This document shows positions 25,233 through 38,136 of a stretch of DNA of 64,000 nucleotides, piece by piece (position 1 is the first letter of the stretch; each line of letters starts with the position of its first letter). A program made the position numbers and the translations under genes. Under the pieces are notes generated by a model. The model was given only the letters and a program-made list of their open reading frames with translations, was not told the DNA's origin and did not search any database. Location: the NCBI GenBank assembly GCA_008508345.1, contig QNGE01000439.1, positions 64,927-128,926 on the forward strand, read 5' to 3'. Origin of the DNA: Paragonimus westermani. Its lineage: Eukaryota; Platyhelminthes; Trematoda; Plagiorchiida; Troglotrematidae.

Positions 25233-25655
25233 TTGTCACAGATTTGGACGAAGTTGTTGCTGTTAATGTTGTTGCTTTCGTTGTTATGGCTGTGGATATA
25301 GTGGATTTGTTATTGCCTGGTAGGCTTGTGGTCGGTGTGCTTGTGGTTTGTAAAGTTGTGGTTAATGCGGTTACCGTAGATTTAACTGCGGTTGGTGTAA
25401 TGATAGCCGGTGTGTTTGTGGTTACCGTGGTTACCGTTGGTTTAGTGATAATCGATGTGGTTGTTGCTGGTGTTGATTTGGCTGGGGTGGATGTGGTTGC
25501 TGTGGTTGAAACGGTTTTGGTTATGTTTGGTGTAGTGATACTCGATATGGTTGTTGTTATTGGTGGGGTTAGTTTTGATATAGCTAGTGTGGTTGTGCTT
25601 TCTGTGGTAGTGGTTGCTTTGGTTGTGGTTGGAATGGTTGTATTCAATGTTGTTT
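25233..25655 (-). CDS. Large Thr-rich mucin-like exon
   Basis: A 423-nt exon (2+140 codons+1) with acceptor CCTCATACGATTTCAG and donor GACAA|GTAGGT. About half of the residues are Thr, with Ser, Pro, Ile, Val and Ala making up most of the rest. Typical runs are TTLNTTIPTTTKATTTTEST, TPPITTTISSITTPNITKT and TSTPTTSLPGNNKST. Such composition marks dense O-glycosylation and an extended mucin stalk; NTT, NIT and NKS sequons are also present. Loose internal repeats of about 10-15 residues (TTxTPAxxTPTxxKSTVT) suggest growth by slippage or duplication. Symmetric phase 1-1 matches the other upstream exons. Confidence 0.65.
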
Positions 25656-28600
25656 CTGAAATCGTATGAGGAATCAATAGCCGATGGCTAATTGTTAACC
25701 ACTCTGAGTTAGTCTTGAATGAAATTTGAAAAACTCTATTCTCTTCAGAAAAATCACGTGAGTACAATTACTGAAGAAAAACTGGAGATATAGGTTCATT
25801 TCAGCATGTTCTCGTGTCCATCATTTAAACTTATATCTAACTGTATGCTCCTGGTGTTTCTGTATATGAATTAATTGTTCACTCCTGGATCAGCTGGTTT
25901 ATGACCGAACACTGTAAGCACGATCATATTTCACATGACACATTCTGTGCATTTTTGCTCTGTGTAGTACACCCGTCACTAACCGGTGAACTTAAGTAGC
26001 CAGTAAGCGTGTCACAGAAGGAATAACGGCATTTGAATTATCAAGGAGTACGAATTCTGAGTTTACTACAGACGAACCATTGAGAAACGATGACCGCCGT
26101 AAGAATTTCGTAATATAAGTTGCAAATATCAGTATCATATCTTAGGTCACAATGTACCACTGTTTGTCTTGGCATATTTAGACCATTGGCATGTTTTCAT
26201 TCACACTGATTTCAGTAGTAATCATCGCTTTTGAGTAAAATACGATCAACTGAACTTTAAAAATGAAAATTCTAGGAACTGGGCGATTGTTTGAGAGCCG
26301 CAATCGATCCGGCGGTGTTCAAAACCACTCAGCGTGTAGTATTCAACAACTTATACAAACGTCAACGGTGTGGGATTATAACATTTCAGTTTAATCTGCG
26401 TCAAAACCAACAATCCTCGTGTTTCGACATATGGTGGCCAAGCATTGCATGTCTGTGGATCAAGAGGATATGGCTCCCTGCTCTACATATCGTAACCAAT
26501 TTTTCCGTCTGGGTATAACCAAGTCCGTAAAGTAACAATTCCACAAGACCAGGTAACCTGTTGTAACTGCTCACTGGGACACGTGACGATGTAACTTTGG
26601 CATCGATAATTCATTATACCTACGCCATTGTTCAATGACTTTGTGACACAACCTAAGCTAAATACAGCTTGTGACCTGACAGTTGTTTACGTCTAAGGAA
26701 GCAAGCTTAGAAGTGGCAGAAATTACAGAGGTAATCAATTCAACACAATGCAACTAGAAAGGGTCAATACACAATGATAAGAATGGAACATTGTTCAATG
26801 AATTAAGAGATTTGGAATGATACATCACCCGCTGTTTTGGAATTAATGTCGCAACGCACAGTTATCCGTAGACACAGAGACAGAGTTCTCACTGAAAAGA
26901 AGATGCTCGGGACAAAAATTACTGAAGGTGCTATGGTGAAAATCTACTCGATCCACCACTTATCCAAGCCCCGACACAACAGAAAATCGGACAAGCGACC
27001 AATCCAAATGTCGCGTTAAAGATACCGCATCAGGACTGGACGAACAGCATCAGTGTTAAGTCTTTCGTTATTCGCCAGTTTGTTTGTTCTGTATTGCACC
27101 AATTAACTTACAGTTTGTGACTCTGCTTGCACAATTTCGCGTCAAACTCTGCATGATATTGTTCCTCTCCCAACCACTGGTTGTCTGTGTTGTTCAACCT
27201 ATCACATGCCACTATAACTGACCAGTTATGTTCTACCAATAAGATTCGCCCAAATTGGTAGTTGTTTTTATTACCACTAACCTACAAAGCAGAGAGGTTA
27301 TAGCCGGTTTTGCACTAATATGACTAACCACAAACACAGATCTTGACTCTCCAGTCTCGGTTGAGTGGGATTTGAAGCGGAAACGACAAAACACCTCTAA
27401 AGTAAGACAGAGTCTAGCTAATGTGTATCACGTAAATCATATGGCTTACGGTCAAAACCTAATCTTAATTTATCTCGTAGTGTGCTACTCATCAACACCA
27501 GTAAGTAGTAGCGCTTTACTGACAGCTTACGAGGATTGATACTCCAGAGAACGGACGAATAGAGTGAAACAGAATGAACTCAGAACTAACGACTGCCAAA
27601 GTATGTTACGACGAGAAGTTATTTTGACGAACTGGCGTGCGACGTTTGGACAAATGAGTTGTTCGTTTAAAAAGGCCCCTTCCGTTTTACCACGACACCC
27701 AGCCGAACTGGCATCACTCATCTACCGATTTCACACAGTCAGTATGGCTGTAGGGTTTCATTGGAGCGGAGTGACTGTGCGACGTGTAGCGCAGCGAAAC
27801 AGTAAATTCGGTGACGATCCATTAAGTGGGTAACGTCCCGTCCATCAGGGTCAGTCATGTAGACGATGAGCTGACACAGTCACTGATCACTGCTTGGTTG
27901 TAAGTGCACGTTACGTCAACTAACCAACCGAAGTGGCAAACTGGCTTTACATTTGGGGTAGGCAAACCAAGATAACTTTTAGAGAAACACAAAAGTTTTC
28001 ACTACTAACCACGAAGCGATAAACGTCACGCTCCTACATTTTTGAAATGTGGAACGTAACTGCGAAAACGGTTTCGATTCACCAGTTGAACAGATCAGTC
28101 TCACTAATTTTTGTATATGATTCTTTCTGACTGTCCTACAATGCGAACTAACTAGTGATGATTTGTCTACGGTTACAGAAATACAAAAATTGGCTTTCTT
28201 TGCAATTGCGCAGGAACATTTACAGCTTCCACAGTAATATGTTTACTCGAACGGGATAGTTTATAGTACACGCCGTCTAATGCTGCGATGAATTTCTTCT
28301 ACTGGCAATATTACTTTCTTTGTTTCCTCTCTAAAAATCACACACTTTCAACATCACGACAGTGGGTTACTTATGGCCCTAGTGGGAATAGTGAATTCGT
28401 TACTGTGTTAGCTATTCAATGTTCCGTCGTGCACTCTGTCACCAATAGGTTAGTTTGTCAACTGTCATACTAAGTGTTTAGTGATCGACTTTAATATAAC
28501 ATTCTATTGATCGTCATCCCAACTGGGAGTAATTAACTTTGAAATACCAGGTTCCTTTAGTGATTTGTTATAAAAATCTCAACCAAAAAATATTATGCTG

Positions 28601-29438
28601 ACACCTAAGGTCGCTTTACCTAACATTATTCCATCACGCAGAAAGTCCGCCATTAATAAACATTGCAATGAAAATTGTCAGTCTGAAACGGTGAGATTGT
28701 CAACGTTTGTAGCTGTGGTCAGCCAAAAGTCCAAATGAAGGACCAACTTTTGAAAACTTTGCCTTGATACTTTCAGCCGACTTTTCTTTCCAACAGAGAA
28801 CGGTTCAATAACGTATGTAGAGCACACACTGTTGTCACTTATGTCACATCTGACGTGCGTCACAAGCCACATAGGTTTACAAAAGTCAAGATGAGACGGC
28901 GCCTTACACATGGTCAATCGAGAGAATAAGGCTGATGTGGGCAAGAAAGCGGGCAGATTTTACTGATGCTGATGTTCGCGAACCATTAACTAAGCTCAAT
29001 ATATTGTAGTAAGTAGGTAACTAGATAACTGACTAGCTCTCAACCAGATTACTCTGCTCTGTTCCGCTTCACCATTGGTTGCCGACTGACCAATAAAAAA
29101 AATCCTCTTTTCATTCGATTCATTGCCACAAGTCTTTTTTGGTTGGCCTACAAACGTCATTATTTCTGGTTTACTTATTATTGTATGTTTATACAAGTTT
29201 GAACCATGGTTCGATTGCTACTTGAAAATTAACCGACTGTGTCTGCTCCATTAAGAACCAGTTTCAAGAATATTCGTAAACTACTCAAAAAGGATCACAC
29301 TTGGATTGAATTTGACTGGCAAAAAATTTTGAAGGACAGCCTATTCCCTCAAAAAATAAAATGTCTGATAAATCAAGTAGGGGTTGAAAGGAGCACGACC
29401 CGTATGCCCCGTAAAATATGAAACTCTGTTGAACTCAC
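25656..29438 (-). other. Intron, no clear gene
   Basis: Proposed intron. A 63-nt candidate exon at 26829-26891 (acceptor CTTCTTTTCAG, donor GCGG|GTGATG, phase 1-1) was noted but its translation is not Thr-rich. Nothing else supported. Confidence 0.35.
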
Positions 29439-29504
29439 TAGTCGTTGGTGCAGTAGTTTTGGTGGACGTCGTTGTTGCCTTCGTTGTGGAAGTCTTCGTG
29501 GTGG
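29439..29504 (-). CDS. Short Thr-rich mucin-like exon
   Basis: A 66-nt exon (2+21 codons+1) between acceptor CTTTGTGCCTGTTTAG and donor CTA|GTGAGT, both strong. It encodes TTKTSTTKATTTSTKTTAPT plus one Thr. The first codon is completed to Ala by a preceding G, the same GCC codon that opens the exons at 36522 and 38178. This near-identical start suggests the Thr-rich exons arose by duplication of one cassette. Confidence 0.6.
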
Positions 29505-30148
29505 CTAAACAGGCACAAAGAGTTCCAAGGCGTCGGTTTAGCTGGTGGGAATTTGGGAACTATACTTTGATTATACGTCGCCTGTAGGTGTGTGAAATAA
29601 TTAATGGTTCTGTTCGTACGGATTCACTCACACATGGACGTACTTAAGTTGGTCTCTCGTGCAAGTTTATGACGACATTCATTGGTTTTGTGGGCAAGAG
29701 ACGAGGTGTTCTGATCAGTGTGTGCAAACCGTGAGAAAATGGTTTTCTATTAAATACTGTGCTCAGAAAAACAAGAAGACTTGACGGTGATATAAAAGGC
29801 AATCTAGAGTGATTGTGAAACGAAGTGTTTTATGCAACGGAGTCAGGTCAGATTTTGCTGACATCAGTAATAGCGCGTGAGAGCTGATACTTTTCTCCAA
29901 TTCTTCTGTGCAATTTTTGTATCACGCTTGTTCCGAAAGTGAGTGACCTTTTCCCGTGCGAATTGAGACCTGCTTTAACGTTTTTACGTTACTTTCACAA
30001 GATACTGGATAATCGTTGGAACTCGCGATCGCAACTGCCCACTCTTCAGTTCGCATTCCTACACCGTGATGGTTGCCTCGATGCGCCCTCACTACTCCAC
30101 GCACTGTTCAGGAACCCATGTACAGGGTCTTAAAGCCGGTGCGCTGCC
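29505..30148. other. Intronic sequence before LINE relic
   Basis: No gene seen. It may contain eroded 5' parts of the R2-like element that begins around 30149. Confidence 0.3.
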
Positions 30149-31778
30149 TTTTTGACATGTCCACAAAATTCGACTCTGTCTTGTGGAGACTGGATTATCA
30201 TATCGGTCCAAATCTTCAGTGTGTGTCAACCTCTAACACATTGTACTCCTGATTCCTACCGAAGGGCAGCCGTTATACTCGAAGGCTTTGTCACCAGGGC
30301 CCAGTATGGTGTTCGTCAAGGCTACTCACTATTGCCCTCGCTGTTCACCATGGCTACGGATGAGGTGTTGGCTGTATCTCGATCAGATGTCGGGTATCAT
30401 TTCCACAATACACCGGTGAGCGGTTTCGCCTGCGCTGACGGTCTGATCCTCCTGAATAAGAATCTGGCGCGTCTCTCCGAAAAGATTGTATCCGCCACCA
30501 ATGCGCTGGAGCTATCCGGACTGAAGAGAAACCTGTGTAAAACTAAAGTCATAATCATCTGTGGCGCACATAAGGGCGACGTAACTGTAACCGCTGACGA
30601 GTCTATTCAGTTTGACCCGGACGCTATCCGCCCACTAATCGACTCTGACACGATGATCTATTTCGGTATCTTGACCACCCGGAAAGGTAAGGCATTCATC
30701 GTTCACCGAATGCAGACTCGTGTGATGCTGGATGAAACAACCAAATCAACCATGAAGGCGCATCGGCGTCTCTACCTTCTGATAAAGAATCTGGCCTCCA
30801 AGACGAATCAATCGCTAATTTTGAGCTGAGTCTACCAAAACACGCTCAAAGCCATGGACTGTACAGTTCGCCAGACAGTTCAGCAGTGGCTCCGCCTTCC
30901 CAGACAAGTCAACCAGTTACACTTACCAATTCGGTTGGTCGGTTTGTGCATTTCGAGTTTGTCCACCACTATTCCCATCTCATTCAAATTACAGGTGAAG
31001 AGACTGTTCTTCAGTCAACGTCCAGTTCTGAGGAAAGCGGTCAGAAATTATTCGTTTGGTTCTAACATGAGAGGCGTGGAGGTCCCGTTAAGCGTTCAAG
31101 GTTAGGGTAGTAAGAGTCAAGGGGCAGGCCCGTGCAGCATGGATGAACAGGCTTTATTACACAATAGACTGTCGTGTTCTTTGAGAGATGTCTTGCTTTC
31201 CACTCTCCAATAGTCGGCCGATAAATTCAGACCGCATTTTCCCAGAGAATACACTCACATCATTCAGCCCAGATGTGGTCTTCTGCATACTAAGTTGCGG
31301 AATCATGGAAGTGGCCGAAGTTCTCCGTCGTGTCTACTGCACTCAACCAGAAAGCCCCATTCACGTTCTCCATCCGTTCTGGATCACCCACGGTGTACGT
31401 TCTGCCCGGAAAAACCGCGCGGCCAAGGACTTTGCGAGAAGGCTGCGCAACTTGGGATAAACAGTCTTTGAGGTGCTACGAGTACCAACGGCAAATCTGT
31501 TCATCAAACCCGACGTTGTCGCAGTTCGTGACGGCGCTGCTGTGGTATTGAACGTCAATGTAGTTGACGACTACCGAAGCCAACTTACCCGCATGGATAA
31601 GATTGTGAAGTACGGGACCGGCTGTCAAAATGTCACTATTCACTCGACCCTCCGTACTATGGGATGTGACGTGCACTCCATTTCTCATTCACCTGTAATC
31701 ATCACTCTTCGTAGAATCACATCCATCTTCTTGCAATGCGATTCTTTGACTGGGACTCCTCTCCCACACAATCACTGA
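30149..31778 (+). pseudogene. R2/NeSL-like non-LTR retrotransposon relic (RT and restriction-like endonuclease)
   Basis: A decayed LINE ORF. An RT finger motif (FDMSTKFDSVLW, near 30149-30190) is followed in another frame by AQYGVRQGYSLLPSLFTMAT near 30301-30360. The catalytic block appears as GFACADGLILL near 30421, so the second Asp of the usual DD pair is replaced. After a TGA at 30827 comes a thumb-like region (TVRQTVQQWLRLPRQV, near 30862). Then, in a shifted frame, are a degenerate zinc-finger region (PIHVLHPFWITHG) and a restriction-like endonuclease core (FIKPDVVAVRDGAAVVLNV, near 31500-31560). RT followed by a C-terminal PD-(D/E)xK-type nuclease defines R2, R4 and NeSL-type LINEs. 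Stops at 30827 and 31458 and two frame changes make it inactive. No 28S rDNA target flanks it. Confidence 0.75.
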
Positions 31779-32405
31779 TTTATGCCTACTGACCATTCCA
31801 GATGCCCTGGAAACCGTTGACAAATTTATATGTGGAACCTGACGCCGATTGTTGCTATCTTCCGACAGCTGTCTCACTGCGAAGGACATTCCTCTGACCC
31901 GATGCGTTAACCGTGACTGTGACACCACCCCTGTGTCCTGAAGAGCATTTGATTTTGAGTATCATTTCTTTATTTCTGTCCTCCCTCCTAATTAGCATAA
32001 CACACAGGTAAATTCCATTTGAGGACTGAAATTAATAACGTTGGCTACTCGGGTGAAAGGACCTGTCAGTGCGGTAAACCATACAACACCCTAAATTTGA
32101 AAGATGGGTAGTTTGATCGCTCTGTCTGACATGTACCTAAAAGGTCATGTGATCACAACTTCATCATGAATGATTTGACCAGTTTCAAACGCATCCATAA
32201 AATAAGTCCGGGATAGAACCCACGTAACCGGCCTCCATGCTCAAATAATAATCATCAGTTATGCTGTTATCGAGTGCTTTGGCAAACTCTATAATTTGGA
32301 TGGGAATCATTCTTCTTATCCTTGATCAGTAATCGGAAGAAGCCCAGTTTTTGACGATTAAATTTCAACCGAATCGTTAATCACTTGCGTTTTTCTTAGT
32401 ATTGA

Positions 32406-32630
32406 CTCAAAGATGGCTTTAGCCACTACTGGGGAGGTAGTATCAGAAACGCAGTACCATTCTCTCATCTGGTTGACAGCGGGCACCAGGTGAAAACTGA
32501 CGAAGCCTTCAGAGTGATATGTCGCGTGCCAGGCAACCCATCAAAAGCTGCCGAGGCTATCGGAATCAGACTGAGTGACCCGATATTATGTCACCAAAAA
32601 CGGTCTGTTCAGACGCTGCACCTACCATGA
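32406..32630 (+). pseudogene. Penelope-like element 3' fragment (GIY-YIG C-terminal part)
   Basis: An open stretch of about 75 codons ends at TGA 32628-32630. It reads HYWGGSIRNAVPFSHLVDSG, then EAFRVICRVPGNPSK and LCHQKRSVQTLHLP. It aligns along its length with the end of the Penelope-like relic at 1800-2027 (WLNSGVIETVSSAIVAYL, AFRIVYRVPRNRSK, LCAQKKFVRTLNLP). It is therefore a second, 5'-truncated copy of the same family, lacking the RT and the SYIG core. It starts about 650 bp after the LINE endonuclease relic. Confidence 0.75.
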
Positions 32631-35600
32631 CCACAAATCCATCGGATCGATGGCCGATCGGTACGGTCAAACCAATGAACAAGCGTGACGTAATCGACCA
32701 ATCAAGCCATCCCTACTCGACTGACCAGTGACCCAGTTTCTCTGTAACAAGTCTGATCGATATCTCGATATAACTCTACTAACTCTTTATATAATTGTAC
32801 CGGCATGAGGACGAATTATCGGAAACATATGTTCGTCTATTTGTCTCTAGTCTAAGAAGTAGATGCCCTGAGTTTCCGTGACCTAATTTGTCAGAGACTG
32901 AAGAAGACATCGTAATGTGTTAACATTCCGTCTACTCTCTTCTGAAAAGCACATAAACATTTCAATATAAAAAGCGTGTGACCATTTCAAGAAAACAACC
33001 CGAACACCAGTCAACTCGTTTGGCCTGTTACTCAGCAGTCGAGGCGGTGACCGTCACTACTCAACGTCTGGTCTACAAATATGCATACAGTATGCATAAA
33101 CTTTTGACTTAGACAATTCGTCCACCCTAAACTTGAAAACAATAGTAATTATTGTGTGACGACTTCCGCTGTTGCTGCCTGTACTCCGTTCATAATAAAA
33201 TGTCTTGCATAGTTGACTGGAGAGTGGTCGCTTCGAAACTGGAGTAGTAACCGTTGCAGTTTGATCAAATGGGAGCGCCAATACAAATCTGTTGTAACAC
33301 AACCTACGACGTAGGTGGCATGATTTTACTTAAGCACTGCAACCATTCATCACCCCATTTTTTTACTAGATAGCAGTCCGACTAAAGTGGCTTGAGCTTG
33401 GTTAGGTCTAACGGCCAACCGAAATATCAAAGAAATTAGTCGAACCCCACAGATGAGTTCAGTGGAGTCTGAACTGAATACATCGGGTTTACTTTTAGGA
33501 TATTAAGATGGTTAAATCTGGTAGTCGCGGTTAAAACGGATATGACGCAATATCAATTAAGAATTGACACTAATTGGTCCAATGAAGGCAACTTGTTTGA
33601 CCCGAGTTAGTTATTACTTGATCAAACAGTGAACAAGAGAGGCTTTTTGCTGGCGGTTTGTTTTCATTGCTTGGGTGTTGAGGGTTTCCGCATTCTGCAA
33701 TATAGGCTCGGACATAGCTGTGACCTCGGCAATAATACTGTGGGTCTAGTTTGTAGAAAACTGATAGACGTTCTGATGCGGATCTCAGAAATCCAGTAGC
33801 CTGTTGGTTTGAAGAGATCTGGTGGCTTGTTTTGCTGTCTGCCCAAGTGGTCAACGACACTGAATTCACACTTATCTTAAGTTTGACGGTGCAAATCAAA
33901 CTGAAGACGAATATGGACATATCCTGCTGTAAAAACACGAAACCGATTGCTTATCTGGACCCAACAAGTTGTCATATACTCACACCACTTGTATTTTGAC
34001 ATGCTGGACACATGCGGACGTTTTATGAAGCAATACATACGTAGTAGTGTCGTCGATTTTTCGTCTTTTTTATATCGTCCAATTCAGTTGGTTTTTCATC
34101 GTGATTTTACCCTATTCTGTATGTGTTAGTCGGTAACTCCAGCCAAATTTCCACCAATAACCTTGCATTTAGACTTTATACCGAAGTACCTAACATGCTC
34201 GCATAAGTATTCTAACGTCTACTCAACTTTTGACATGCATGCGAACCTGATGGACGGCTGACATTCACTACAGAATGATTAAAAATTGTACAACGAAATT
34301 TTTCCAAGACGATGATACCATTTCCAAGGTTCTCTTCAGGTGCTCCAGAGGTTATCCAATGAAAATAAAATACAACTACACTGTGCTCACTTAGTTGCAC
34401 TAGGCTACTAATGGGTGCATACGACAAGAGTCTACTCCATACCGCACTTCCCAGTCCACTTGCAACTGCAACCAAATTCACGTTAAAAGAAGTGATCGAT
34501 AGTGGAATGAAAGATTAGGTCTCCAAATATATAGAAGACTTGCTGAATGACGTGACTCAACGTGACCCTTATAAAAAAAATGGAAAGCCCATTTATTCTA
34601 TCGCCAAACACTTGCTGAAAACCAATCATGTGATTAGTCTGACGGATAGTTCTCGTGCGCTGGGATGTCATCACTAACCCATCGTTAAGTTTCTTATGTT
34701 GTTGCTTGTCAAGCTCAACAAGCCAGTCCTCGGTGTGCAAGTCACTACTCCTGAACTTCTCTCTGGTCTGGTTTTGGCCAATAAGACTTGATTTGCGTGC
34801 TTGTCTCGTTACGTGTAATAATCGAGTAGAACAACTAAACAATATTACTATTTTACAACCAATGTCTTCTGATTTCGTTGTTCAACTTCGTACGTGAAGG
34901 AGGACATTTCTTTTACAAGAACCGGTAAACTCGATCCATGCTGTGAATACACGCTGATATGCGGAACCGATAAATTGAAACACCATCGGGAAAATTCAGA
35001 TTAGGGGGGCAGGATTTGCAGAACGAAATTTGGTGGCACACCGGAATACATCATAATCTAGGGCAGATATATTTTGAGTGATAGCCGTTTTTATCGAGTA
35101 CGACTTTTGTTCTAGTATTGAGCGCGAAAACAACAAAAAAATCTATCTAATTCCACCCTGTTTATTTAAAGTGATTCTCAGTAAATCGTACGATGTGCCA
35201 AGCACCTGTCCAACATGATTCCAGAACGCTAAACCATGTGTTCACATAACTTCGCCTAATATCACCTACCCAAAAAGAAAATTAGTTGAGTTGAGCTTAT
35301 GTCCCAACCTCCACTTCACATCGAAATGCCAGTGATAAGCATGTGTTGGCTTTCAGGACAACGTCACGATTCGCCATGTTCGACAAAATGAGATAGTTGG
35401 ACAGCGAAGTGACTAACTTTTGTACCGCCGATTCATACCTAGAAATAGTACAAAACTACTGCATTCACACCTAGTTTACAGGTTGATTCACCAAAAAAAC
35501 AGATGGTGGTCAACGCAACAAGGGCAAACCAAGTTGTCATCTGCCTATGACCTTATCCATAGAAGATCACTGAGCTGTTTATCTCGATGGGAAAAATGCA

Positions 35601-36327
35601 ATCATGTGTGACGTTCGACGTACAGCGCGTAAACCCCTGACAATTTACTGAACAGGCTTCTACCACTCCTCTGTCACCTGACAGAGTTTGAATCTGTGCA
35701 CACGACAAATTTCGACTAGATTTGAATCAGTGACCATAGGTATATGCCAATATGAGGAGGGTACCCCGCCATGTTCATAACGACGTTACAGTAAGAGTTT
35801 GGAGCTTCCACACGTCATCTCACTCATCTGACCATATTTTACAGAGCCCACCACATTGTCCAGAATATAAACAGCCAGGACCACATTTTCTAAGACGTCA
35901 AAACGCCGTAATTCACCACTTTGTCTGTTGAATTTCACAACACATTCTCAACCGGTATTTGCACTTGTACCAACGGGATTATGGATCACAAGGGCCAATC
36001 GGCGCAATTCAAAATATTCATATATAAAACAAAACAGCCGTACTCCGAGAAATGGACTAACTGACAATCAAAGGAAACACGTCTCTCGGACGCATGCCAA
36101 AGCCTAGCTCAGTTCAGTTAGACTGCAAACCAAGCTAGACATACGGGTAATGTCCGAGGTGCGTCACGTGACAACCTACCTAGGGTGATCACATGTGCAT
36201 CAGACACAAGTGGCTTACAAAAGTCACCAAGCTTCTGAGTGGCGCTAAAACCGTGCGCTGGTACCGTATGAACTGAAGTGACTACATTGCACAGACTGAA
36301 AAGACAGGGTAGAGTAATCGGACCCAC
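32631..36327 (-). other. Intron, no clear gene
   Basis: Proposed intron without a supportable exon or recognised element. A GTATGT donor preceded by STTLL-type codons near 34040 was rejected for lack of an acceptor. Confidence 0.35.
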
Positions 36328-36522
36328 TTGCTGGTACAGTCGTTGTTGCATCCGTCTTGGTAGTCGTAATTGGCGTGGTTGCGGTTGGTCTGGTTGTGTT
36401 TGCCGTGGTCGTAGTTGGTGTGGTTTTTATAGTTGTGGTTGTTGTAGTTGGCCTGGTCGTTGTTGTTGTCGTCGTCGTCGTTGTCGTTGTCGTGGTTGTA
36501 CTTGTGGTGTTTGGTGTGGTGG
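36328..36522 (-). CDS. Poly-Thr mucin-like exon with trinucleotide tract
   Basis: A 195-nt exon (2+64 codons+1) with acceptor TTGCACAATTTCAG and donor GCAA|GTGGGT. It encodes a run dominated by Thr: TTPNTTSTTTTTT continuing as a near-pure Thr stretch, then RPTTTTTIKTTPTTTTANTT and ITTTKTDATTTVPAS. The DNA of the middle is an (ACR)n-like tract, visible on the plus strand as repeated GTTGTY/GTCGTY near 36450-36500, so its length is likely polymorphic by slippage. The opening CC completes an Ala codon as in the 29.4 and 38.1 kb exons. Phase 1-1. The donor is the weakest of the set. Confidence 0.6.
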
Positions 36523-38136
36523 CTGAAATTGTGCAAGGAATTAGGGTTCAAATGCTATTGTTTTCGTTAACTTGAGTTGTTCAGTTAACCGGTTACAAGG
36601 CTGGCACGTTTTCGAATAGTGAAAGGATTATAGTAATTAATATATAGTCAGTACAGTATCAAATGGGTGCTTTCTACCGCATCCCTAAATTCGTTCGAGG
36701 ACGAGAAGAGAACTGCGCGCATTTCAGATTGCTATTCCGTACTGTAGTTTCACTATCAATACAAAACGTATTATGTCCTCACTAAAGTTAACCCATGGAA
36801 CAATCCATTTTCATATACTTAATCAGGTCTGTTGGTTAATTTTACACTCAAACAGTGAGGGCCAACTTAGTGGAACCAACTCAAACTACATGCATTAGCT
36901 CACTCCACAACACGATAAACGGCTGAGAGTTAGAATCGATCGCGACTTTTATTTCAGACTGAAGGATCCGTAATGCGGCTGGCTCGTCAAGTGATTAAAC
37001 CGTGTAGTGATTGAATAAGGCTTGCGATTGATATAAATGTGCACATGCTCATTGATTTCTGCTCCACGGACGGTGCGTGTGACATAATGTACGGTTGAGT
37101 AGTTAGCCAAATTTGATTGTCTTTGAAACGTGTTATCCGGAACAACTGGGGTTGCCTGGCCCAACTAAGCGTAGCATTTCATCAGATACTTACAACACTA
37201 ATCACATTTGTACCTATGTGAAGTCATAAATATTAAGCGTGTACAAAATAGAAATTTGAACGACATAACAAAACCATTTGGGGATGTTACTGTTTTTAAT
37301 TATCTCGGCACTAACATGCCTAGTAGTAATTATATATAAAAACTGCATTACAGTAATGGCGATCACAGTTGAGCATAGTGTGCAAGTGACCGAAAGAGTG
37401 AATCGAAACATAATCCTGCTGTAACATCATCCGTGGTGCTGTACAGCCGAGTGATTACCCATCGTAATTTTCCAACTTCGTCAGCAAACCAAAGGATCCC
37501 CTAACTAGGTGTCAAAGAGAACTTACCGTCAACGTTCAGGATAACAATATTTCAGCATCCCTTGTTAATCATTTTAGTCTGTCAATACCGATGCAGTTCA
37601 CAGTGGTACGCCATTCCGACTCCCCACTATCTTGAATCTAAACGTGTCTGCTGAGTATCACGAATATAACGCTGATCAACTATATCGGTTACGTGGTACC
37701 AACAAGCTACGCTGACGGTTTTCACCTTTTATCTGATTCTCTCGAATTAGTCCAACCCTAACATTCCTGATTCATATCTCACAAGACGTAAGAAAAATGT
37801 AATTTACGAATCGCTTTAGCACAGGTTTTCCATTGTCAGACAGTTTTATACCAGTTACATCATCTGCTCAGTGCCAGCTGGTTGACCCTTTAGTTTCATA
37901 CCTTGTGTCTATCACGTCTTGGGGCATCTAGTAAAGTTGAAAAATGTGGCAAGTACCACTTGATGATTCTACCGAGGTACTTTATTCCATATTCTCACAC
38001 TTTTCTACGTTAATCCCTTATAGTATGAGCACGACGTGGAAAAACAACGCCGGTATCCCGAATTTTGGTTTTTGGGGTAATGAAGAAATAATGGTTAGAA
38101 ATACTACGCACAAAACTTTAGAATAGATTAAATTAC
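36523..38136 (-). other. Intron, nothing further seen
   Basis: Proposed intron. A minus-strand frame beginning at 37411 has a hydrophobic N-terminus resembling a signal peptide, but no donor in the required phase, so it is not used as a first exon. Confidence 0.35.

Noticed and set aside
25163..25669. Plus-strand Val-rich open frame
   Set aside because: It is the antisense of the Thr-rich exon (ACN codons read backwards give Val/Gly/Cys). No start or splice logic on the plus strand.
26829..26891. 63-nt phase 1-1 candidate exon with strong acceptor
   Set aside because: The translation (RTLSLCLRITVRC...) lacks the composition of the mucin region, and the donor is ordinary. Not enough to call.
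34030..34060. STTLL-coding stretch before a GTATGT donor on the minus strand
   Set aside because: The only in-frame acceptor follows an A-rich tract (ATAAAAAAG), so splicing is unlikely.
36278..36575. Plus-strand Cys/Gly- and Val-rich frames
   Set aside because: Antisense shadows of the poly-Thr exon's trinucleotide tract.
37214..37411. Minus-strand hydrophobic N-terminus as possible first exon
   Set aside because: It lies downstream of the 38.1 kb exon in transcript order and has no donor of matching phase.
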